NCBI GenBank assembly: GCA_900319225.1
Contig: ONNV01000006.1
Span: 1-64,000 of the forward strand
Direction: 5' to 3'
Source: an uncultured Prevotellaceae bacterium
GTDB taxonomy: Bacteria; Bacteroidota; Bacteroidia; Bacteroidales; Bacteroidaceae
Length of the DNA stretch: 64,000 nt
Part shown: positions 31,163 through 37,971 of the stretch, piece after piece
Layout of the letters: every line of letters starts with the position of its first letter
Position numbering within the stretch: position 1 is the first letter of the stretch
The notes under the pieces: model-generated
Told to the model about the DNA's origin: nothing
The model's input: the letters and a program-made list of their open reading frames with translations, nothing else
Databases searched by the model: none
Made by a program: the position numbers and the translations under genes

Positions 31163-31347
31163 ACCGCCTTTATTATCACTATGTCGGCACCCTCCGTAAC
31201 CGGGGTGTCAGACCATACGGAGCGCGGCACCATACGGTTTTTTATGGCCAGGGCCACACCCTTGGAAGGCAGGCCCAACTCCGTAGCCAGCTGCTCAAGT
31301 GTGGCGGCAGCGGTATCTCTCTCACTGTTGTTTATCCTTATCTTCAT
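31150..31347 (-). CDS. thiS: sulfur carrier protein ThiS
   Basis: 65-residue ubiquitin-like carrier that delivers sulfur as a C-terminal thiocarboxylate to ThiG. It begins MKIRINNSERD, contains ATLEQLATELGLP and GVALAIKNRMVPR, and ends in the required Gly-Gly (IIIKAVCGG). First gene of the operon, directly behind the riboswitch leader; its stop overlaps the start of thiE. Confidence 0.96.
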   Translation of the reverse strand: MKIRINNSERDTAAATLEQLATELGLPSKGVALAIKNRMVPRSVWSDTPVTEGADIVIIKAVCGG

Positions 31348-31361
31348 TAGCGTATAGGTAT

Positions 31362-31401
31362 AAAAAAACTCCGGGCAACTGTAAAAACAGTTACTCGGAG
31401 T
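31362..31401 (-). terminator. intrinsic terminator in the thiamine leader
   Basis: On the minus strand ACTCCG-A-GTAACTG and CAGTTGC-C-CGGAGT form a long stem with a TTTTTA loop, followed directly by seven T. It lies between the TPP riboswitch and thiS, the arrangement expected for riboswitch-controlled premature termination. A stretch upstream on the minus strand (CAGTTTAC) could pair with GTAACTG and act as anti-terminator. Confidence 0.85.
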
Positions 31402-31433
31402 AAATTGTAAACTGATAATCAGTCCAGTTCTAC

Positions 31434-31520
31434 ATCTGATTCCTACGACGGCATTACCCGCATCAGGTTCTATGGGTATAATCTCAGCCTCTGTGTTCAG
31501 CGCACATCAGCACCCCGAGT
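31434..31520 (-). promoter_or_regulatory. TPP riboswitch (THI element)
   Basis: Minus-strand sequence has all conserved blocks of the thi-box aptamer in order: ACTCGGGGTGC, GGCTGAGA, ATACCC, GAACCTGATGCGGGTAATGC and CGTAGGAA. It lies 90-170 bases ahead of thiS and upstream of an intrinsic terminator. Thiamine pyrophosphate binding should favour termination and shut the eight-gene operon off. Confidence 0.97.
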
Positions 31521-31534
31521 CTATTTTCAGGGCA

Positions 31535-31565
31535 CAAGTTTACCCCAATTTTTTTATCCGCAAAG
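31535..31565 (-). promoter_or_regulatory. probable thiamine operon promoter
   Basis: Minus strand: TAAACTTG (31535-31542, one mismatch to TAnnTTTG) with TTTG 19-20 bases upstream (31562-31565). A start near 31528 would place the 5' end right at the riboswitch. Confidence 0.4.
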
Positions 31566-31633
31566 TATGCGTCGCACTAAAAGATGTTAACTCCCAAAGA
31601 CGGCATGAATAGCTACATCAGCCGTTTCCCATC

Positions 31634-34264
31634 TTAGAGAGTTATATCTATGCTCTTAAGATCCTTGTCAAGTGATGATCCGCCGTAGAGGATGCGGTAG
31701 CGGCCGGGCTTGAATTTGAGTCCGTCGGTTGCCTCGTCATAGAAGCTGAAAGCATCCTTGTTAAGCTGGATCTTTACGCTCTTGGTCTTGCCGGCAGGGA
31801 TGTTTACGCGGGCAAATCCTGCGAGTGACTTGATAGGTGCGCCTGCATCGTCAAGGGCCTTCACGTAAACCTGGATAACCTCATCACCGTCAATCTTACC
31901 GCTGTTGGTTACAGGAACGGTCAGAGTCATGGCCTGGGGCTTACCGGCAGTCTTGGCGTTACCGTAACTGAATGTGGTGTAGCTCAGTCCGTATCCGAAT
32001 GCATACAGGGGCTCACCCTTGAAATAACGGTAGGTACGGTTCTGCATGGTGTAATCCTGGAAATCAGGAAGCTGGTCAGTAGAAGCATAGAATGTAACCG
32101 GCAGACGTCCTGCGGGGTTGTAATCGCCAAACAACACATCAGCAACAGCCTCGCCGGTAGCCTGACCGCCGTACCATGCCTGCAGAAGTGCGTCATACTT
32201 GCTCTCCACATTACCAAATCCCATTGCGCTACCTGATACATTTACCAGAACGATAGGTTTGCCGGTTGCGTCAAGGTCTGCAAGCAGCTGCTGCTGGATC
32301 TCGGGGAGCTCAATCTCTGAACGGTCATGTCCCTCACCCTCTATATCCGATGAGATACCGCTTACCATTACAATCACGTCAGCCTTGGAGATTCTGTCGA
32401 TAACCTTGGGGAAATCAACCGGACCGCGGCTGTAGATATCAAATGAGAATGAAGCTGAGCGGGCCTCGGGCTGAACCAGGTCAATATAGATGTTGTAGGT
32501 CTTGCCCTCCTCTACCTTGAATGTGGTCGATGCAGCACCGCCACGGCCTCCGAATCCGCCACCGAATCCGCCGAATCCGCCACGGCCACCGCCCTGACCT
32601 GCATTCTTTGCAATGGTGTCACCGTTCACGATAAAGTTGTAACGTGAGCTGCCTCGTACACTGTAAACCATATCACCGGTATAATCGGCAGTAAAGCTTC
32701 CTGTGAACTTGGCTGAGAAACCGGTCATGTTGACTCCGTCGGCCCAGGGGCAATCCTCATGTGCCAGAGCGGGTGATGTTGTGTTCAGGCTCAGAGGCTC
32801 GTCATAGTCAACCTTGGCAACTACGTTACCGGTCCAGTCAAGAGTATTGTAATACTCGGCATGCAGACCCTTGCCACCGTTAATCTGACCTACATAGTGT
32901 GTAGTGATTGATGCGGCATTCAGGTCACAACCCTTCTCATAGATAATCTCGGCATTGGGGGCTGCCTCACGGATTCCGTCAAGTATGGTCTTGGTATTTG
33001 CGGCCGACGGATAACCGTTGTAGTTACCCAGTATTACACGTGCGTCATCGGCATTGGGGCCTACAACTGCAATCTTCATGTCTTTCTTAAGAGGCAGCAG
33101 GTTGTTACTGTTCTTAAGCATTACGATAGCCTCATGTGCGGCCTTGCTTGCCAGGGCTGTATGGGCGGGACTGCTCAGGTCATCCAGACCCAGACCTGCC
33201 CAAGGCAGATCCTCGGCGGGATCAAACATACCCAGCTCAAAACGGGCCATAAGGATACGCTTCACGTTTACGTCAATGTCAGCCTCGGTAATGAGACCCT
33301 GCTCGATAGCCTGGGTAAGTGAACGGTAGTTTGTACCGCACTCGATATCGGCACCTGACAGCACTGCATCGGCCGATGCGCTTGCGGCATCCTTGTGAGT
33401 ACCGTGCTGGCGGGCGTTGAAGAAGTCCGATATGGCACCGCAGTCAGTAACCACCAGACCCTGGAATCCCCACTTGTTACGCAGGATATCCTGCAGCAGA
33501 CGGTCGCTGGCGCAGCAGGGGTCATCATCATAACGCTGGTATGCGCACATAACCTCCTGTACGTTACCCTCCTGTACCAGGCTCTTGAATGCCGGCAGGT
33601 AAGTCTCCCACAGGTCACGGCCCGATACGCTCACGTTGAACTGGTGGCGCAGAGGCTCCGGTCCGCTGTGTACTGCGTAGTGCTTGGCGCATGAGTGCAG
33701 TTTATAGTATTTCTTGTCATTACCCTGCATACCCTTTACGGTCTGGGTACCCATAACGGAGTTCAGGTAGGGATCCTCACCCGGAGTCTCCTGACCACGT
33801 CCCCAACGGGGATCACGGAAAATGTTTACGTTAGGACACCAGAATGAAAGGCCCTGATGCCAGATGCTGCCGTTGGGCTGGTTTACACCCAGCTGATGGT
33901 GATTGGTTGTGTTCCATACGGCACGAGCCTCATCGGACACTGCGCTGTATATCTCATACTGCTGGGGAGCATCGAATGTGGCACCCAGTGCAATTACCTG
34001 CGGAAATACGGTAACGTCATCATAGCAGATACCGTGGCAAGCCTCGTTCCACCAGTTATAGGCGGGAATGTCCAGACGGTCAATTGATATTGAACCGTTC
34101 ATCATGAGACCTATCTTCTCCTCGGGGGTAAGGAGTGAAAGCAGGTTCTCGGCCCTTTTCTCAAATGAGAGCTTGGGATTCTGGAAAGGGTAATCGTAAT
34201 CTTTACTGCTGGCCGGCATTACAGCCACTGCCATAAGGAATGAAAGTAAAACGGATTTTTTCAT
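31634..34264 (-). CDS. GH3 glycosidase (beta-xylosidase/beta-glucosidase type) with PA14 insert
   Basis: 876 residues with a Sec signal peptide (no clear lipobox), so periplasmic or exported. The (beta/alpha)8 domain has WWNEACHG, PNVNIFRDPRWGRGQET, KHYAVHSGPE and the catalytic nucleophile Asp274 in VVTDCGA. The alpha/beta sandwich domain follows (AVVGPNADD near 400). A PA14-like domain is inserted at about 440-620 and carries a Gly/Phe-rich loop. The C-terminal fibronectin III-like domain begins near 760 (VPVTNSGKIDGDEVIQVYVK). The WWNEACHG and RDPRWGRGQET signatures point to the xylosidase-like GH3 branch. It is a clear paralogue of the enzyme at 55712-58360. Confidence 0.92.
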   Translation of the reverse strand: MKKSVLLSFLMAVAVMPASSKDYDYPFQNPKLSFEKRAENLLSLLTPEEKIGLMMNGSISIDRLDIPAYNWWNEACHGICYDDVTVFPQVIALGATFDAPQQYEIYSAVSDEARAVWNTTNHHQLGVNQPNGSIWHQGLSFWCPNVNIFRDPRWGRGQETPGEDPYLNSVMGTQTVKGMQGNDKKYYKLHSCAKHYAVHSGPEPLRHQFNVSVSGRDLWETYLPAFKSLVQEGNVQEVMCAYQRYDDDPCCASDRLLQDILRNKWGFQGLVVTDCGAISDFFNARQHGTHKDAASASADAVLSGADIECGTNYRSLTQAIEQGLITEADIDVNVKRILMARFELGMFDPAEDLPWAGLGLDDLSSPAHTALASKAAHEAIVMLKNSNNLLPLKKDMKIAVVGPNADDARVILGNYNGYPSAANTKTILDGIREAAPNAEIIYEKGCDLNAASITTHYVGQINGGKGLHAEYYNTLDWTGNVVAKVDYDEPLSLNTTSPALAHEDCPWADGVNMTGFSAKFTGSFTADYTGDMVYSVRGSSRYNFIVNGDTIAKNAGQGGGRGGFGGFGGGFGGRGGAASTTFKVEEGKTYNIYIDLVQPEARSASFSFDIYSRGPVDFPKVIDRISKADVIVMVSGISSDIEGEGHDRSEIELPEIQQQLLADLDATGKPIVLVNVSGSAMGFGNVESKYDALLQAWYGGQATGEAVADVLFGDYNPAGRLPVTFYASTDQLPDFQDYTMQNRTYRYFKGEPLYAFGYGLSYTTFSYGNAKTAGKPQAMTLTVPVTNSGKIDGDEVIQVYVKALDDAGAPIKSLAGFARVNIPAGKTKSVKIQLNKDAFSFYDEATDGLKFKPGRYRILYGGSSLDKDLKSIDITL

Positions 34265-34308
34265 ATAGGGTTAGTTATTGGTTTATCTCATAAAACTCAA
34301 AACGTCAG

Positions 34309-34339
34309 CGAAGTTAATGAAAAATATCGTTAGGAGCAA
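34309..34339 (-). promoter_or_regulatory. probable promoter of the GH3 gene
   Basis: Minus strand: TAACTTCG at 34309-34316 (one mismatch to TAnnTTTG) with TTG at 34337-34339, 20 bases upstream. It lies in the divergent 210-base region between the GH3 gene and the lipoprotein at 34475. Confidence 0.45.
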
Positions 34340-34408
34340 CGGTGACGCGATTTTGCAAGGAAACTTAATAATTATCGCAAAACAGAGTGCCAACTCGCTA
34401 AAAATTAG

Positions 34409-34416
34409 TAACTTTG
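34409..34416 (+). promoter_or_regulatory. -7 box for the lipoprotein gene at 34475
   Basis: TAACTTTG is a perfect TAnnTTTG match, 58 bases before the ATG. No clear -33 element is seen. Confidence 0.5.
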
Positions 34417-34474
34417 CGCCCGAATTAAGAACAAACGCCTTTAGATGATATTGTAAAAAGGATAATCAATAATT

Positions 34475-35659
34475 ATGAAAAGAATCTCCTTACTTTTACT
34501 GATCATTGTAGTATTTGCAGCCTGTGACAATAACAAGCTCACTACAGACATCAAGCCTTACGCATTCCTGCCCGAGACTGAGATCTTTGTACAGGGACAG
34601 CAACTTGTTGCGGATCTCTCCACCAAGGCTTATTACAAGTGGCCCCAGGCTCACCTGAATGAGGGTTGGGAGGCAGCCCGTTTCACCATCCGTGTAGACG
34701 GTAAGGTTCAGGACTTCACCAACAAGAACCCCGGTGACTATTACGGCCGTTCCGGAAATATTGACAAATCCAACAACCGCGGTAAGGTAGCATGCTCATT
34801 CCCCTATGGTCATTACAACGACCGTGACCTGGACTACTACAAGCGTGACAAGAAGACCGGCGAGAACATAGGCTGGTTCCGATATGCATATGATCCCAAG
34901 GGGCTCAAGACCCAGCTTGCCATCCTTGAGGCACCCAGTGTAGTTGAGATTCTGGGCGATTTGGTTGATGACCTGAACACAGAGATCAACAACAACCGCA
35001 ACGTAGCCAACAACCAGAAAAAACTGAACAACATAAACGCCATCCTTGAGAAGGGCGCCGATTATCTGGATTCACACATTGCATGGTATGTTGTAAAAGA
35101 GGTTGGTTTCCAGTACGGTTGGCACGTAAACGGTGTATTGACCGATACCGTAGTTGCCGACTTCAAGATTGATCCCACTGTTAAGATTCCTGACAACGTA
35201 GAGATAGACATCCATCAGCAGGAGCACTATGACTGGGATGAGATCAAGACATCAATCCATATCAGGAACGCATGTGACTCAATTACCATCAACCTGCCCC
35301 TGAGCTATGAGAACATCATTGAGCAGGATGACTTTGACATAAGGATATTTGAGTACTACTACACTGAGGATACCGTTATCACCCACAAGGTAATTCATGA
35401 TGAGAACGGCATAACCATCAAGATCAACAACATCCCGGCATCCATGATTGCCAGACTCAAGAGCCTCTACGGTGACGGTATCACAGTTGAGATCCACAGC
35501 TACTGCAAGAACTCTGACTACTGGGAGGAACTTAAGAACAGCTGCGTAGTAAAGACCGGAAAGCCCTGCCAGATAAACGGCCAGATAACAAGTGCGTTCC
35601 ATCCGGACGAGAAGGTTGAGATATCAATCAAGGATCCCACCAACCACTCCAAGATCTAA
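34475..35659 (+). CDS. lipoprotein of unknown function
   Basis: 394 residues with a typical lipoprotein signal, FAACDNN (Cys17). I do not recognise a domain. The N-terminal third is rich in aromatic and charged residues (AYYKWPQAHLNEGWEAARF), the middle has a helical Asn-rich stretch (LNTEINNNRNVANNQKKLNN), and the C-terminal half reads as beta-strands with repeated acidic residues (IDIHQQEHYDWDEIKTSIHI). It stands alone with its own promoter and a strong terminator. Codon usage is like that of the neighbours. The divergent partner is a GH3 glycosidase, which does not by itself suggest a role. Confidence 0.85.
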   Translation: MKRISLLLLIIVVFAACDNNKLTTDIKPYAFLPETEIFVQGQQLVADLSTKAYYKWPQAHLNEGWEAARFTIRVDGKVQDFTNKNPGDYYGRSGNIDKSNNRGKVACSFPYGHYNDRDLDYYKRDKKTGENIGWFRYAYDPKGLKTQLAILEAPSVVEILGDLVDDLNTEINNNRNVANNQKKLNNINAILEKGADYLDSHIAWYVVKEVGFQYGWHVNGVLTDTVVADFKIDPTVKIPDNVEIDIHQQEHYDWDEIKTSIHIRNACDSITINLPLSYENIIEQDDFDIRIFEYYYTEDTVITHKVIHDENGITIKINNIPASMIARLKSLYGDGITVEIHSYCKNSDYWEELKNSCVVKTGKPCQINGQITSAFHPDEKVEISIKDPTNHSKI

Positions 35660-35681
35660 ACACACATTATTATATATAAGG

Positions 35682-35714
35682 AAAGGTTCCCAGCGCGGGA
35701 ACCTTTCTTTGTTT
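35682..35714 (+). terminator. intrinsic terminator after the 34475 lipoprotein gene
   Basis: A perfect 10-base stem AAAGGTTCCC/GGGAACCTTT (35682-35691 and 35697-35706) with a 5-base loop is followed by CTTTGTTT. The T tract touches the stop codon of the convergent DUF1573 gene. Confidence 0.85.
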
Positions 35715-36231
35715 ATTCGGTATCGGTATAATAACCTTTCTGCATTTCCATACCGTCCAAGGGCGTCTTTTGTTGGATTGCCTGTTCATGCCACAACTGT
35801 TCATAGTCACGGATATAATCGGCACGCGGTACCACGTTGGTATCAAACTCCAGCTCTATGCATGTGGTATCCTGGAAATTGCCGTAACAATAGATAAAGT
35901 GGTCTACATATCCGGTATTCTTGATTGTGTTGAACGTGACGTTCACAAAACCCACCTTATGCGGCAGCACCACCAGAGGCAGCTCGGCGCGCGGCACTAT
36001 GCAGCCGCATGTAGTCTGTATCTCATGTATGAACAGAGGGTTCGATGATGTATTCTCCAGTTTGTATGAGATCTCCATCATATCACCCTGAATGACCGGA
36101 TAGTAATGGCGCACCGGGTCCACCACCAGTATCGTGGCTGGCTTAAGATGCTTGTTGCATGAGCAGACCGTGAACAGCACCACAGCCGCAATCAGGGCAA
36201 CCTTTATTTTAGTTACGGTTCTCATCCGCAT
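35713..36231 (-). CDS. DUF1573 lipoprotein
   Basis: 172 residues. Signal peptide with lipobox TVCSC (Cys25). A single DUF1573 (ASPM/SPD-2/Hydin-like immunoglobulin) domain covers about 50-140, with the diagnostic IQTTCGCIVPR and the strand VGFVNVTFNT. Such proteins sit in the periplasm or at the outer membrane and have no assigned activity. It is the last gene of the putative exopolysaccharide operon, 6 bases behind the DUF4838 gene. Confidence 0.85.
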   Translation of the reverse strand: MRMRTVTKIKVALIAAVVLFTVCSCNKHLKPATILVVDPVRHYYPVIQGDMMEISYKLENTSSNPLFIHEIQTTCGCIVPRAELPLVVLPHKVGFVNVTFNTIKNTGYVDHFIYCYGNFQDTTCIELEFDTNVVPRADYIRDYEQLWHEQAIQQKTPLDGMEMQKGYYTDTE

Positions 36232-36237
36232 ATGTTT

Positions 36238-37953
36238 TTATCTGAATCCTTCAATCTCATCAAGTGCCATAGTGCGCTCATCCTTGTTGCGTACCACGGT
36301 CAGTATCAGACTGCCCTTGCTACCCGACGGTATCCCGAACTCCACCATAGCGCGCTGGTTGTTGCCGCTCATGGGTTTGGGCACCTGTCTGGAGACCTCC
36401 TGTCCGTCAACACTCAGTGAAACGCTCAGAGGCAGTGCAATATGATAAATCGCGTTACGGGTCATATAGACACGCAGGCGCTTTATGCCCTTTACATTGG
36501 GAATGGCCAGTTTGAGAGCCGGATCGGCCGATGACAACATCTGGCCGCAATGGTATGATGACGGCAGTCCCAGCATTCCGTCTGTGAGTATGGATATATC
36601 CTGATAATCCTCATCAAGTGCGGTAAGGGGTTCTATGTGTACGCCCCTGAGCAGATTACGACGGCCGGTCTCATCCAGGTGCCTGAGCATGTAACGGTAC
36701 TCGCTTATATAGCTCTCGGTGCTGCCGCCGGCCTCACTGTATGTGTTCACGCCCTGCCTTACCAGACGGTCCAGGCCTGCAAGCATACGACGGGCGCCCA
36801 GGGTATCGGCACTTATACGCATAAGCTCCAGGTGGGTAAGCATGAGTGCGCGGCTCATCTGCTGGATCTCAGTAAACTCAGGATCCTTTATGTGCGGCAG
36901 CATGTTTATAACCTCACTGTGGAAATCCATAAAGTCCTTGACGGGCAGATATGTGGCTGTCTCCCTTACTATGCCCTCATAGAGCGGAAGCGGCTTGCCG
37001 TTATCCCTTATCATATCCTCCTGGCGTATCATGAAACGGCTTATCATATCGCCGGTCACGGGATACATCCTGGAACACAGGTCCTTGAGCATGGGGCGCC
37101 AGTCAAGAGCCGGATCATCCATCAGGGCCGCGATGATATGTGTCTTTATCCTTGACATGGTGCTGTAATCAGGACCGCTGCCGTTAAAGAAGACACCGGT
37201 CACGCCGTTATCGGCATAAATCTGAAGACGGCGCTGAACCACATCAAATACCGGGAACGGAGTGAAATAGTCATCAAAGTTGTTTATGTAATCCCATACA
37301 TAAATATGTTTGGTAAGCCCTGACCACTGTGAAAGCAGACGCTTGAAATCATTCTCCTGAGGTGTAGCCACGGTACTGAGCGGATAATCTATGGCACTTA
37401 TAAGCACACCTGCGTTATCCGGCAGCGGACGGCGAGGCAATCCTTTTGCGGTACGGTAATAGGATGTAAAGAACTGGTGTTTGGGATACTCACTGGTGAG
37501 CCTCTCCAGCAGATAGTAGACCGCCCCTGATGCATCACCCTTGCTGTTGCCGTGCTCCGTGCATTCGGCGCATTGGCAAACCACCGGGTTATCATTGGGC
37601 AGGACGGCAAACCTCATGGGAATGTCACTCCCGTAATTGTTGTCAATATAATCCTTGATGTAATCAAACAGGATATCCGACGAGAAACAGAACTGCTCCT
37701 TGTTTATGCTGTTACCGTTCTTGGCATATACGCTGGGCGACGGATTCTTGGGCAGTACCACAGAGAGATTATGTCCCCAGATGCCCCAATCACGGTCCAC
37801 GCTGTTAAGGTTTAACTTACGGGCCTCATCGGACGGCAGCTGGGGCAGATAAACCTCACGGTACTCAAAGACCGATGAGTCCTGCTGCTGCGAATTGCCG
37901 CAATGGCTCCATGAGAGCACGACGAGCAGTAATCCTAGTGATAATCTTTTCAT
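36238..37953 (-). CDS. DUF4838 lipoprotein, putative glycosidase-like component
   Basis: 571 residues with lipobox SHC (Cys18). The central region has features I associate with DUF4838: RFAVLPNDNPVVCQCAEC with a Cys-x2-Cys pair, YPKHQFFTSYYRTA, WDYINNFDDYFTPFP and GVFFNGSGPDYS, consistent with a TIM-barrel glycoside-hydrolase-like fold. The last 110 residues look like a carbohydrate-binding beta-sandwich (LSVSLSVDGQEV, ending ALDEIEGF). In the operon it occupies the place a PgaB-type polysaccharide-trimming lipoprotein would have. Hydrolase activity is inference; catalytic residues cannot be assigned. Confidence 0.78.
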   Translation of the reverse strand: MKRLSLGLLLVVLSWSHCGNSQQQDSSVFEYREVYLPQLPSDEARKLNLNSVDRDWGIWGHNLSVVLPKNPSPSVYAKNGNSINKEQFCFSSDILFDYIKDYIDNNYGSDIPMRFAVLPNDNPVVCQCAECTEHGNSKGDASGAVYYLLERLTSEYPKHQFFTSYYRTAKGLPRRPLPDNAGVLISAIDYPLSTVATPQENDFKRLLSQWSGLTKHIYVWDYINNFDDYFTPFPVFDVVQRRLQIYADNGVTGVFFNGSGPDYSTMSRIKTHIIAALMDDPALDWRPMLKDLCSRMYPVTGDMISRFMIRQEDMIRDNGKPLPLYEGIVRETATYLPVKDFMDFHSEVINMLPHIKDPEFTEIQQMSRALMLTHLELMRISADTLGARRMLAGLDRLVRQGVNTYSEAGGSTESYISEYRYMLRHLDETGRRNLLRGVHIEPLTALDEDYQDISILTDGMLGLPSSYHCGQMLSSADPALKLAIPNVKGIKRLRVYMTRNAIYHIALPLSVSLSVDGQEVSRQVPKPMSGNNQRAMVEFGIPSGSKGSLILTVVRNKDERTMALDEIEGFR

Positions 37954-37971
37954 GTAGACGGCTATTATTGG

